Shown in pieces: positions 43,999 to 56,258 of a stretch of DNA of 64,000 bases. Within the stretch, counting starts at the first letter, position 1. Each line of letters starts with the position of its first letter. The notes under the pieces were generated by a model. The model searched no databases. It was not told the DNA's origin and saw nothing but the letters and a program-made list of their open reading frames with translations. Both the position numbers and the translations under genes were made by a program. The stretch comes from Diphasiastrum complanatum (Eukaryota; Streptophyta; Lycopodiopsida; Lycopodiales; Lycopodiaceae). Location: contig CM055094.1 in NCBI GenBank assembly GCA_029204225.1, positions 64,487,088-64,551,087 on the forward strand, in the 5' to 3' direction.

Positions 43999-44648
43999 AA
44001 ATTGTCAACATTTCCTAGCTAGTTTGAGGCCTAAATTGGCTAAAATTGTAAATAGTTTTGGTTCTGGAGTTTCACACGTGTGAACCAGGCCACAATGTTT
44101 TTATTTACTGTATTTTTTCAGTATGATGAAGTGTCAAACTTCATACCCTTCAAAATGAGACCATTTTGATGTATTTTGGTCATATAAGCCATTTTTAGCT
44201 ATTTTTCCTATATAGGGAATATCTAGGGTCAAGTACCTTCTAGAGAGAGGAGAGAGAGTCATCTTCCTCATCCATAAATAGTAGGGAAGTCGTGGAGAAC
44301 AGGTTGGAGAAACCTTTTGTATGCTTCATTGAGATCAATAGATCATTGTCATTGTTTCTTCCTCCATTGAGAGCATTGTTGTGTGTATTGTCTTCAAGCT
44401 ATTGTGTATGATCTTAGGTGCTTTCCAAAAGTGATAGGCTGATGTATTATGGACTGTATAATGCTATTTTGGGCCGCACTTGATGTTTATGGAAGTTTCC
44501 ATTTGTGATAAATGCTTTTTGATCAAGTTCTTTGCATTCTAGGTAGCATAGAATGTGTTGCCAATTCCTAGCTTATGTAGTTTGGAGTGCAAGCATTCAA
44601 GCCAATGATCTTGGAGTTTAGATCCACTTAGGATCTGTATTTTTCACA
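43994..44648 (+). repeat. 3' LTR of the young copia element
   Basis: 655 bp, identical by reading to the 5' LTR and followed by the target duplication CGAAC. It supplies the TGA stop of the polyprotein. Confidence 0.97.
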
Positions 44649-44750
44649 CGAACTAATATAATAAAAGATGTCGATGAGCTCAAACACTACCGATGCGCTC
44701 AAACACTGCCGAATTCGACATGATGGAACATATGATGCACTTTAATTCTG

Positions 44751-45252
44751 TCAGGGAATTCTTATTGATAAAATAAAGATTCGATTCTCCGAAGCATCCT
44801 TATCACGAAACCAACCAACCTCACTAGATTGAATCTTTGATGGACCAGGATTAGGTTTCTCAGTTGTTGTAGTGCCCTGGTTAGCTTCCCCTGTTTCACG
44901 TGCAGCAGGTTGTTGAGAGCTATCCAGTTCAAAGCCCCACATACAAGCAAGTTCCGTAGCAGAGGCACAACCAGAGAAGCTGTCAATTGTCTTGAATTTA
45001 TGCTGTGAATTGATGGAGGTGCCATGTGTGTTCCAGTCACAAAATTGACAAAAGGGAGAGGTTATCGACAGGGCAGTGCACAATAACAAACTGTTGACCG
45101 CACCCATCGCAAAGAAGTGTCCGTTGATGACGCCGAGATAGTGCATTAGCTAAATAAATATGGTGGGCACATGATAAACAAAGTCGGGCAAAGTCGGTAC
45201 GGCAATACACAGTAGCAGAACCATTTCCACAAAAATCACAAGCAAGCTCCAT
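44751..45252 (-). pseudogene. CONSTANS-like B-box zinc-finger gene fragment
   Basis: From an ATG at 45,252 the minus strand reads MELACDFCGNGSATVYCRTD, then LANALSRRHQRTLLCDGCGQ, the tandem B-box opening of plant BBX/CONSTANS-like regulators. After a 1-base frameshift near 45,060 the other frame continues CQFCDWNTHGTS, then FKTIDSFSGCASATELACMW and GFELDSS, as in the group with two B-boxes and a following SGCPSA-EL-W block. In B-box 1 the usual SCDxHVH is SCAHHIY, so two zinc-ligand positions are lost. No CCT domain is present. The copia insertion lies about 100 bp beyond its 3' end. It is probably a decayed first exon. Confidence 0.8.
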
Positions 45253-46328
45253 AGCGTCTTAAAATGCTCTCTTACCTTTGTGTGCTAAAGCAATAGTTCA
45301 TCAAAAATAATAGCATGCCCTTATCCCTTACATATTGTTTTTCAACGCAATATCAAAATAAAAGCAACTCTTTCTTTCCAAGTTACAATTATAAAAAAAC
45401 TATCACGACATCTGATATCGAGAAGTCTCATCCATAAATTTGAAAAGAGAGCTCAAATTTAGCATCATGTAGCGCTTCCAAGGAGGAACGTAGGAAAGTT
45501 TCTGTACGAAATTATTTCTTATAGTTACTTAGTCGAGAATTCACGAAATTGTGAATGTGTAGGTCAAGAATCTCTCAAGATTTCCCAATACAAATTCACT
45601 TCCAGGATGTCGTTTGTGCCAATTTCCCTAGTAAAAAGCATTAAGCTAAAGCATTCGTCACATAGAAACACACTTCTGGAGAGAGCATGAATTTGTTGTG
45701 ACTCTCAAGGAACCAATCCGCAAAAACTGCAAACCCGAGTAACGAAAAGTATTATGTTTCTGAAATCACAAGAAAATTGATTTAGAAGATGTACCAAAGT
45801 AAAGTGATAGGTAGGACCCTGTCTGAATTTATGGAGAAGCATGAGGAGAGCTACAAGTTGCAAAAATAAGACATCCAAAATTACCTTCTACCATTGCAAA
45901 AGCAGAGGAATCTCGAACCTCAAAGTAGAGCCTTAAAGCTTTGATCCATCACATACCATGGTCTGATGCCCGCTTCCACTCTCATGCAATATGGACCTCT
46001 AATTCGCCTCACAAAACAGAACAAGATATGATGCTTGCTTTAATGCCAATACTGACTAGAGTACAAACCTGAGGTTTGCATGTTTCTTAGCAATGGCAAG
46101 TTTGTACTTGTCATTACAAGCTGAAGAAACAAGAATCTGCTGGTGAAGAGGCCAGACGATGTGGATACTGATCTGAACATAAGTTCTTGAAGATGCCACA
46201 AAGTAGAAAAACAACCATATGTTGTTCTAAAATTCAGTACACCAAGGGCATAACTAGATGCATAAAATATAAGACATATAAGGAAAAAATATATAAAGAT
46301 CTAGGAATTCAAGACCTTTCCTAAAATA
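45253..46328. other. Upstream flank of the B-box relic, no gene recognised
   Basis: AT-rich sequence with no supported ORF. It would include any former promoter or 5' leader of the B-box gene. No clear TATA box could be assigned. Confidence 0.4.
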
Positions 46329-46567
46329 GAGGCCTGAAGCACATTAGATAAATTGTAGATGCTTGATCATGGTGCGAGTGTCAAAAGTAACATTAACTTA
46401 TTTGTTTATACAATTTACCATATATGTAAATTTGATTGTATAGAAGTAGAAGCTTGAAGCACATTAGATAAATTGTAGATGCTTGATCATGGTGCGGGTG
46501 TCAAAAGTAACAATAACTTATTTGTTTACACAATTTACCATATATGTAGGTTTGATTGTATATGAGA
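46329..46567. repeat. 120-bp tandem duplication
   Basis: Two head-to-tail copies begin at GAAGCACATTAGATAAATTG (46,336 and 46,456) and run through TACCATATATGTA-(A/G)-TTTGATTGTATA. Only about five differences separate them. Confidence 0.9.
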
Positions 46568-46672
46568 CGTCTAACTAGTTACTGATTAAAACAACATCAA
46601 AACAATACGTCAATACATATATGTAAACGCAGTTCTCATCTCCATCATTCATGAATATGTTAGTTACACAAC

Positions 46673-46676
<4 letters not shown>

Positions 46677-46735
<59 letters not shown>
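46677..46735 (+). repeat. (CT)n microsatellite, about 58 bp
   Basis: This is an uninterrupted CT tract. A second one lies at 47,255-47,295. Confidence 0.95.
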
Positions 46736-46740
<5 letters not shown>

Positions 46741-47250
46741 GCTTCCTATGATTCCTTGCAAGGACATATTAAGCATTGAATAGACTTGTACAAATTAATA
46801 GAGTGCAACTCATGTCACAATGTATCAATAAGCATCATATCCTATATGAATAGGGACGCACAATGCATGCCAACAACATACATAATCATGCGAAACAACA
46901 CTTTCCTTCTCATCACTAAAAAAAACTCCAAAGATGACCTACAATTTACTTCAATTGTGGAGTAGTAACAACTATATATGGCACACAATTAGATCATGTT
47001 TGGACAAACATAGAAAACCCCAAAAATTTATTTAGAAGTACGTATGCTTATCGGTCAGCTCATGCACCAATATACTACATGTGTGAATAAAAAACCATTA
47101 AAAAAACTTTAACAACGTACAATTTATTGCATGTTGCAAAGGCAGGGCCTAGTGGCTTGCCACAATGCACTTGTTTAGTATTGTATTTACTTTTCAGCTT
47201 TATATATAAATAAAGGTTTCAAAGGATTCACTATGTGATATTTTGTGAAA

Positions 47251-47299
<49 letters not shown>

Positions 47300-47599
47300 G
47301 TCAATGCAATTAATATAAACACCAAATAAAATTTTAAAGATAGCACAAGTTTCAAAATAACAAAAAAAATGACAAAACTAGTTGTAGATTTTGGACATTC
47401 CCCAATTCTCAGCCGAATTGAATCAAATTTATTCCCACATTATGCTCTAAAATCAAATAACACCAAAAAAGTAAATATAGACTATTGATTGCACAACATT
47501 CTAATTATTCACGAAATGCATGTGGATTGCTACTTTTCAATGTATCTAATGCTCTAATGCCACAAAAGCCATGTGTCTAATTTCATTACAGAAACAAAA
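46736..47599. other. No gene; contains a second (CT)n tract
   Basis: AT-rich sequence with a CT microsatellite at 47,255-47,295. No ORF or transposon motif was recognised before the CACTA tail at 47.6 kb. Confidence 0.5.
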
Positions 47600-47911
47600 A
47601 CCACCGGAAAACCAGATTGACTAAACAAAAATTGGTGGTATGTTGTTCAAATGAAGCCACGCTCAAAACATGTATTCGAAAATGCATATGTTGAGAATGA
47701 AATGGAATATCTAAATTTGGACAAGACAAGTATATGAATTGATTCTCATAATTCCGACGACTCAGATGATGAAGAAGATAACAATAATTCTTTGCATGAG
47801 GACAATATTGAGAGAGGTTTTGATTTCGATAGTGCTGATGAAAATCATCTCAGTGGAGATGAGTTGCAAAATGTATTGGCTGATGAATTTTACTTTGGCC
47901 ATGATGAATAA
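47600..47911 (+). pseudogene. CACTA transposase tail, plus-strand copy with the full acidic end
   Basis: The plus strand reads LNKNWWYVVQMKPRSKHVFE, then NAYVENEMEYLNLDKTSI, and after one stop an acidic run HNSDDSDDEEDNNNSLHEDN and ENHLSGDELQNVLADEF to a TAA near 47,911. It corresponds to the minus-strand tail at 13.4-13.7 kb. The preceding DUF4216 body and DUF4218 are missing. The downstream 20 bases join directly to the palindrome-related sequence, where the 13-kb copy has about 770 extra bases. Confidence 0.65.
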
Positions 47912-47934
47912 GGTATGTACATGTCACAAATAAT

Positions 47935-48110
47935 TTTCAGAGATACATGTCACATGACAAGTGGTTAAATAACAACCGTATGTGACACTTCCATGTGTAG
48001 CTCTGCCACGCCGACACATTTTGTCGCTCATTTGGCACTGCCATGTGTAATTAAAAATTTCCTGCCAGACCCCACCTCCAGCCTGAATTTCATCGATACT
48101 ACAAACAAAA
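47935..48110 (+). repeat. CACTA-associated subterminal-like sequence (inverse of 12,460-12,620)
   Basis: ACATGTCACATGACAAGTGGTTAAAT, in pieces, and CTCTGCCACGCCGACACA, TTTGGCACTGCCA and CCAGACCCCACCTCCA match the reverse complement of 12,460-12,620. The full TGCCACGCGTGGCA palindromes of the 12.4-kb cluster are absent here; only half-sites remain. Confidence 0.75.
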
Positions 48111-49785
<1,675 letters not shown>

Positions 49786-50170
49786 ATGCCAATACACGAG
49801 GTAGACAAAGTGCCAAAAACTTTAAAAGCACAAAATTTGATTGCTCATAAGAAGCTTGTGATTGCATTGACACAATCGCAAGGATTTGTTGAGCCAAGAA
49901 GAGAACACCTTGTTTGCAAGTTCAACAAAGCTATGTATAGATTGAAGCACCACAGGCATGGTATTCTTGCGTTGATGAACGCTTCAGACGAAAGGAAATG
50001 GTAGAGAGTTCTGCAGATCCTAACCTTTACATTCTACACCATGGTTTTGATTGTGTGTTTATTGTACTATACATTGATGATTTGATTATTACTAGAAGCA
50101 ATCAGAGTTTAATAGATCAGATCAAATTAGATGTGAAAGTATCAAGTGCATCTACATTCCTCCGTGTAAA
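49786..50170 (+). pseudogene. Ty1/copia reverse transcriptase fragment
   Basis: The plus strand reads TQSQGFVEPRREHLVCKFNK then AMYRLK (the copia MxQPxGF---YVCKLxKxLYGLK block). A 4-base deletion shifts the frame, which continues PQAWYS, then SADPNLYILHHGFDCVFIVL and YIDDLIITRSN. The active site is YIDD rather than YVDD, an accepted variant. Nothing before or after is readable, so only about 120 codons of the palm survive. Confidence 0.8.
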
Positions 50171-51589
50171 TTGACCAAAAAAAGTAATTATGCAAGAGTA
50201 ACTTCAAAAACTCCAAAGATTAGTAAGGATGGTATTTTATAATTGAGTACTTTTACGTGCAACCTCAAGAATTCTAACAAGGTTAAGATTAGTCAACTGT
50301 ATGATTCAGATTCTTTTCACCTTGTGTTCTTGAGCTCACTATGCACTGCTTTATAAGTTGATACTTCCCACTTAAACAGAAAGGTGAAACTCAATTTGCC
50401 ATAACACTGTATCAAGGCTCTCTTATGTTTGAATACATTGAGATTTATCAACTTGTTTATTTTTTTTGCTCTTATCATTTGTCACAACATTATCCACTAG
50501 TGTTGAGGGACGACATGGTTAGTATTAAGTAAGAATAAGGATATAACACAATGTCTGGGCAGTCTAAATACGTGTGACTACGTGTCTGCAACCGCATGCC
50601 TTGCAAAGTGGCTCAAAGGAGCAGGACACATATCAATCTAATGATGACAAATGCCTTGAGAAGATAACTGACAAAGCAAGGATACACTTCTCTTTACAAC
50701 TATGTGGTAAGTGTGATACCATGTTGATAACATCCTTTTTATGGGTTCCCACTTCTCATGTCCACAACAACTGCATGTCATAGCTCTAACGAACATTAAC
50801 ATTAGTCTATAGTTTATAGTCTATAGTAACAGTATAAACAATTCCTGATGATCAACAGGTTAATAGCACAGCATGATCATTTAACCAACCAATTCCTTGG
50901 GATTGTAGTTTGATAAAATCATGTGTTGAACAAAGAGCGTTGGACCACAGCCATTTAGACCACAACCATGAGGCAGTCCCAATCTATCACTCAAATCCAT
51001 GGGTTGCAGGCAAGCACCACCATATAGTAGCTCTTTAAACACTCAATGGTGGCAATGGTGGTGGAATGTAGACCTTGACTCAGCATCATTTGTGTTGTTT
51101 GCATGAAAAAATGCCTTGAGCATTTAAGCATTTGTCACGTTGCCTTGACCTAATCAAAGGTAAAGCTCGCGGCTACATTTTATCATTACTTTCATCCACT
51201 GTGCTCAAAATGCCAATACAAGCCATGGAGGATGATGTTTACTAATCATAAGCAAACCACAGGCTTTATATGGTTTTAATTGTTATCATACCAAAGAAAT
51301 AGTGCTGGTATCGTCAAAATAGCAAACTACTTATGATGAAGTACCTATTCAAGTAGGGTAATAATCCATGTGTATCTAGCACCAGTAGCAGGGATGCCAA
51401 TTCGAATATTGCATGGTGGTACGGACTAGTCCAGACAGAAACATCACTCCAAGCTCTCTGGTGATGGAAAAAGAAAAAGGCTACTGCTACTAGACTTACA
51501 AAGTGCTTCTTTTAAATGGTCAGATGCATAACAAGTAATGATGTTCTTAATTTGATATTGGAACTGTCTTTCTACATGATTGTATGATG
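50171..51589. other. Mostly unassigned; possible host exon near 50,580-50,705
   Basis: A plus-strand stretch with SGSKEQDTYQSNDDKCLEK and ITDKARIHFSLQLCG ends at a strong donor-like GTG|GTAAGTG at about 50,703. Its family is not recognised and no clear acceptor precedes it. The rest of the interval holds no gene that I can identify. The hAT-like element begins at its end. Confidence 0.3.
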
Positions 51590-51599
51590 CAGACATGAG

Positions 51600-51770
51600 G
51601 TTCCAGGCCGGACGCGGCCTTTTCACGTCCGCATCCGACGCCCGGATGCGGGGTCGAACGCGTCCAAAAAAAAATTTCAAATTTTTTTCTGGACACGTCC
51701 GGGGCCCAGAACGCATCCGGGCCCCGGACGGGGTTTTTTTTTTTTTTTTTAAAAGGGCGCGCGGGCAGCG
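51600..51770 (+). repeat. Left GC-rich end of the hAT-like element with subterminal repeats
   Basis: The words GCCGGACGCGG, CACGTCCGCATCCG, GCCCGGATGCGGG, GAACGCGTCC, GGACACGTCCGGGG and GAACGCATCCGGG follow one another. A poly-A tract interrupts, and TTTTTTTT follows at about 51,737. Arrays like this near hAT ends bind transposase in known members. Confidence 0.65.
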
Positions 51771-51810
51771 GACTGTTCCGCAGAGGCCCGAGAAGCCTGA
51801 GAGGAGAGAA

Positions 51811-51817
<7 letters not shown>

Positions 51818-51868
<51 letters not shown>
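51818..51868 (+). repeat. (GA)n tract in the hAT leader
   Basis: About 50 bases of GA lie upstream of the transposase ORF. Further GA blocks follow at 51,936-51,990, 52,084-52,100 and 52,119-52,175. Confidence 0.95.
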
Positions 51869-51870
<2 letters not shown>

Positions 51871-52038
51871 ATGGTGTGTGTGTGGGTTAGTTGATTTGTG
51901 TGTGCACAGATGTGTGTGTGTGGTGATTTGTGTGTGTGAGAGAGAGAGAGAGGAAGAGACAGAGAGTGTGAAAGACAAAGAGAGAGAGGATTTGTGTGTG
52001 TGCGCGCGTGTACGAGACATGGCGTGTGTGTGTGTGAG

Positions 52039-52059
52039 TTTAGGGTTTAGGGTTTAGGG
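52039..52059 (+). promoter_or_regulatory. Three tandem telomere-type TTTAGGG repeats
   Basis: Three perfect TTTAGGG units lie about 120 bases upstream of the hAT ATG. Single or double AAACCCTAA-type boxes also occur at 55,175-55,188 and 60,597-60,612 in the same element. Telo-boxes act as promoter elements and Polycomb-recruiting sites in plants; that role here is inference. Confidence 0.7.
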
Positions 52060-52118
52060 TGCTTGGGTTTGGGGTCTAGGAGAAGAGAGAGAGAGAGAGA
52101 TATTAGATTTGCATGCTT

Positions 52119-52139
52119 CTATGTGTGAGAGAGAGAGAG

Positions 52140-52175
<36 letters not shown>
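52119..52175 (+). promoter_or_regulatory. (GA)n tract directly before the hAT start codon
   Basis: GA repeats run right up to ATGG at 52,176. GA tracts of this type are bound by plant BPC/GAGA factors. The opposite-strand gene at 59,827-60,174 has the same arrangement, with its GA tract on its own coding strand about 35-110 bases upstream of its ATG. Confidence 0.6.
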
Positions 52176-52180
<5 letters not shown>

Positions 52181-54703
52181 CGCTCGTCCCATTTGGGATG
52201 AGGTGGAGTTAATGCCCGACAAAAAGTGGCGTTGCCCTTTTTGTCGAAAGCAGTTCACAGGGAACGCCTGTCGGGTTCGAGCACATTTGGGGGGATTGCG
52301 AGTCCGACCCACGGGGGGACGCTATGGAATCGGCGATTGTATGGTCATCCTCTCTGCGGAGAGGGCTCGCATTCTCGAGGCATATGCTGAGCCCGGCGAG
52401 CCGTCCACAGATGCCGCAGACTCTGTTTCCACTGGTGCACCCACTGCCACCGACCTTGCCACTGGTACACCCAGCGCCACCGCCCCCACCCCCACCGTCG
52501 CATCCGCCACCGCCACCGCCACCGCCACCGCCACCGCCTCCGCCACAGCCACACGTACCCCCTCCGCCAGTACTCCCCATGGATCCACAGCCTCCACTGC
52601 TGCACCTACGCCTATGCCATCACCGTCAGATCTGCACGGCCCATCCACATCCTCCGCTTCCGCACCTACACCTATGCCACCACCTCCAGGTCTGCATCGT
52701 CCATCCACATCCTCCCAACCATCCACATCCCGAGGCACCAGACAGATGTCCATGTCGGAATCTTTCAGAGAGGGGCAGCACAGAGAGGCCACCAGGACCA
52801 TAGCACAGATGTTCTATGACCTGAACCTCCCCTTTATCATGGCATCATCCCGCATCTTTCGAGAGGCTATCTCGAAAGTTGCAGTCTACGGGCCCGGCTA
52901 CACACCACCCACAACCGACGCACTACGCGGCCCTTTGCTCCAGGAGCGGGTTGCATCAGTTAGAGAGAGACTAGCCGCACTGTAGGAGGCTTGGGATAGA
53001 TACGGCTGTTCCATCATGGCTGATGGATGGACTGATCGTCGTAGACGTCCACTCATCAACGTGATTGTTTCTAGTTGTTACGGTTCCATGTTCCTGTGCA
53101 GCATCGACGCCTCCGAGGCAGGGAGAGTGCATTTGGCCGAGTACATTTACAGCATCATCCACACAGCGATAGAGGAGGTCGGGCCACAACGCGTTGTCCA
53201 GGTACAATTTTCTTTCATTAGTTGCTTGGTCATTTACTGCTTATTGGCCTTCCACGAGATCCTCTTCATGGAGCCTTTTTGGGTTGATGTGCAGCAGCTC
53301 ATGGACGTCATGCGCCCCATCTACTCTGTTTTGAGGCTCCTATACGAGTTCATGGACCGCATAGGCGAGTCTCTCCAACATTCTGAGCTGGACCCTGCCA
53401 GGTATAACTTTTTCTATCTCACCCTCTTTGCTTCCATTTGCACTCTGTTTCCTCTTGTTGCCGCAACACGATGGTATGTAATTGTTGCCTCCACATGGTA
53501 TGGTCCACAGGTTGGAGCCTATCAGGCGGTTGTGGCGGCGACGATGGGATAAGTTTCACCAGCCCATTCACAGTGTGGCTCACATACTGCTCAGAGTGAG
53601 AGGCAGTATGACGATGCAAAGCTGCGTGCGGACTGGTTCTCATACATCCGTCTCCTCAGCAGCGACACTCGAGGAGCAGAGGCTCAGTTATAGGTAAACT
53701 CTTGCTTTGTCGTACACTGTCGTTCGTTCAATTTCCCTGCACGGGCTCAAGTGTACTCACGCACATCGCTGCCCAACCGCAGGCACTGTCTGGGGCTGTT
53801 CAGCGAGGACCTTGCACGTGTCCGAGAGAACAGGCTCTTGCTTGTATCATGGTGGGAGAGCTACGACGCTGGACAGCCAGACTTGAGGACGCTCGCGCTC
53901 CGAGTCCTTTCACAGGTATGTTGTCTAATCTCATTCATCCAACCAGTTTTCACATTTTCTCTACAAGTTTGGTACTCACTCGAGTGGTTGCCAATTAATG
54001 CAGGACTGTTCTGCTTGCGTGTGCGAGTGGAACTGGTCAGCGTTCAGCCTTGTTCACACGAACAGGCGGAACCGTCTGATGACTGAACGATGCAATGACT
54101 TGGTGTACTGCAACACCAACACCAGGGTGGTTCGACACATCACGGACAACATGAGGGCAGGAGGCGCACGCACCCTACTGTTGCAGGTATATTTCGTTGC
54201 TCTATCGTTTTGCTTTCGTATTAGTTTAAGACATTCAATTTAATGCCCTCACGGTTGCTTCGGCTATTCTCACGAATGATTGACTTCTGCAGGTCAATCC
54301 CGATGAGTGCCTGGTTGCAACGGCCGATCATGAGGCAGAGCCAGAGGTTGATCCAGACGATGTTGTTCGACGTGCTCTGCGGGGTGATCCCGAGGATGAT
54401 GTTGATACCGATGAGACCACCCCCCTTCCTGTTGACGTTCCATTGCCCTCCTCTGATAATGAGCCCACATATGATTCAGACGAGACGATCGACCTTGCAG
54501 GGGATGGTCCACGTGCCCCACCCAGTACTCCCGCATCACGCCCCCCTTCAGATGATGGCGAGGGAGACAGAGGCTGCCGCCCAGAGACTGATTGCGCAAA
54601 GACAATTGAGAGCATCACAGGTAGTCGGTTCTTCTCAAAGACCCCCTCGTGGCAGAGGGAGACCCCCAAGCAGGAGTGTACCACAGAGGGTTCCTTCCGG
54701 TAG
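52176..54703 (+). pseudogene. hAT transposase gene, about six exons, decayed
   Basis: Exon 1 (52,176-53,201) encodes a BED zinc finger, KWRCPFCRKQFTGNACRVRA then HLGG, a Thr/Ala/Pro-rich linker, and DUF659 with IAQMFYDLNLPFIMASSRIF, SIMADGWTDRRRRPLINVIV and EEVGPQRVVQ. A single in-frame TAG at 52,983 interrupts it. The expected VTDNxxN to C--H core after VVQ is missing. The next piece (about 53,266-53,401) begins EPFWVDVQQLMDVMRPIYSV. Exons at 53,511-53,693, 53,783-53,915 (LVSWWESYDAGQPDLRTLAL), 54,004-54,186 (CEWNWSAFSLVHTNRRNRL, hAT dimerisation region) and from 54,293 have GT-AG borders. The C-terminus shifts frame near 54,640. The gene cannot make an active transposase. The linker spans a CCACCG hexanucleotide repeat (about 52,495-52,545). 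Confidence 0.85.
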
Positions 54704-54887
54704 ACCCAGAGACAGGCCAGCCAAGAGGGGATGCATCGATGATTTTTCTAGTCGTCTCTTGGTAGGCGTTGGCCCAGACTTGGAGGAGTCCCAAATGCCT
54801 CCAGACTCCCAGCCAGACTTTGTATTTGACACCCCCGAGGATGCATTTGGCACGCAGAGGGATGATTTTTTTAGCACAGACTTGTAG

Positions 54888-55045
54888 ATATTGATACACA
54901 CAGACTATCATGTATACTGGCATCAGATGAGATGTATATATTTTTTACAGTTTATTCGTGTCATGGCTAGTTTATCATGGTTGCTTACAAATGGTTAGCT
55001 TTGTGAAATTTGAATGGTTAGTTAGAAATGGTTTGCTCCGTGCAA

Positions 55046-55082
<37 letters not shown>

Positions 55083-55757
55083 GACAGAGACCAGCACATC
55101 TGCATCTCTCTCATAACATATGCATCATGATCAACCATTCACCATAACGTAACAAATGGCACAGTTAACATAACACCCTAAACCCTAACAAATCATCATA
55201 AACCCACAACCCCACAACCATAACCATCAAAACAAGCCACAACCATAATCATCATAACCACAGCCATAAACATCATGAACCCCACGTCCTCATTGTGTCG
55301 TAGGCATTGCACCACAGGTATGTGCAGCACTTGTGTAGCATTCACTTAAACTTGTGTAGAATGCATTAATGGTCCAGGAATACAGTCCACAGGTTCGTGA
55401 TCCCGATATGAACCCAACGGATTGAGCTTGGCCTGATTCGGGTATCGTTCAGTCAAAATGGCCCTTCGACGGGAGAGAAAAGCAATTAGGTCACGTGAAA
55501 TGGACTAGTTTTGCAGCTTTCCGTCCGACGGCCCAGTTTCTCCAAACAGGATCCGTTTTAGGTGTCGTCTGTTTCGGCCAGTGGACAACCTCAATAGGAA
55601 CCTGTGGGAACAGATAGGACAAGGAACAAACGGACGGACGGCTGGCCCAAATCGTCCATCCGAAGTTCGACGTTAAACAGGGCTTCAGGGACACTTTGTT
55701 CGGTCGGGACCTAAAAACTGGGAGATGTTTCGGAGCCCCCATGTCGGTACTGTGCCA
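54888..55757. other. 3' region of the hAT gene, no gene seen
   Basis: The stretch 54,905-55,050 (CATGTATACTGGCATCAGA to a GA run at 55,049-55,080) is repeated at 59,240-59,440. An AACC-rich block with a telo-box follows at 55,150-55,280. No ORF with a family match is present. Confidence 0.5.
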
Positions 55758-55845
55758 TGTAGGAAAGCAAGAGTCAAGTCACCAAGATCTAGTTATCAAT
55801 CAATCTCCACAGAAAACAAGAGAGAAGAGGCTGGGCGCCCAAGTC

Positions 55846-55879
<34 letters not shown>

Positions 55880-56221
55880 CAGCAACAAGAGCAATGGAGA
55901 GCAATGCTTAGCCAAACTGTCCAAAATGGAATAGACAATGAGCATCTAAGTACTCTATCTGAATGTGGCCAAATGCCACCAAACCCTAAGGTTAACCACT
56001 TACTAAATGTAGGGCACCCCCAAAAGTCAAGATAGGGCCCCTAAACAAAATTAGACCCCTAAGTACCCACGAGTCAGTACATGACCAAAATTGGGTCCAA
56101 CTGAACTTAAGACAAACTTAAAATGGCCTAAATAACTAAACACCCATGGTTACACAAATCTCGACCTTTTGGGTCAAAGTAACCTATGGATTAACTTCAG
56201 CATAGTTATTTATTTCTAACA
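55758..56221 (-). repeat. 3' LTR of the nested copia (minus orientation)
   Basis: 464 bp including a GA microsatellite at 55,846-55,876. Compared with the 58.4-kb LTR it has extra bases near 55,890 (ATGGAGAGCA region) and near 56,155. Confidence 0.95.
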
Positions 56222-56258
56222 CCCTCCTTAAATGACAATGCAAAAACTAAAATCTTCA

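Larger units (their letters stand above)
38773..44648 (+). mobile_element. Young Ty1/copia retrotransposon, 5.9 kb, with 5-bp target duplication
   Basis: The element has two 655-bp LTRs (38,773-39,427 and 43,994-44,648) that read as identical base by base, both starting TGTG and ending CACA. The flanking CGAAC at 38,768-38,772 and 44,649-44,653 is a perfect 5-bp target duplication. A tRNA-iMet primer site follows the first LTR and a purine tract precedes the second. A single long gag-pol frame fills 40,600-43,998, but the RT active-site region is deleted. Identical LTRs mean very recent insertion. The mobilising enzymes must have come from an intact relative, unless the deletion followed insertion. 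Confidence 0.97.

Noticed and set aside
52209-52801. Long antisense and alternate-frame ORFs rich in Gly, Pro, Val-Ala over the hAT first exon
   Set aside because: The sense frame has the BED finger and DUF659 motifs; the others are shadows caused by the CCACCG repeat and high GC.
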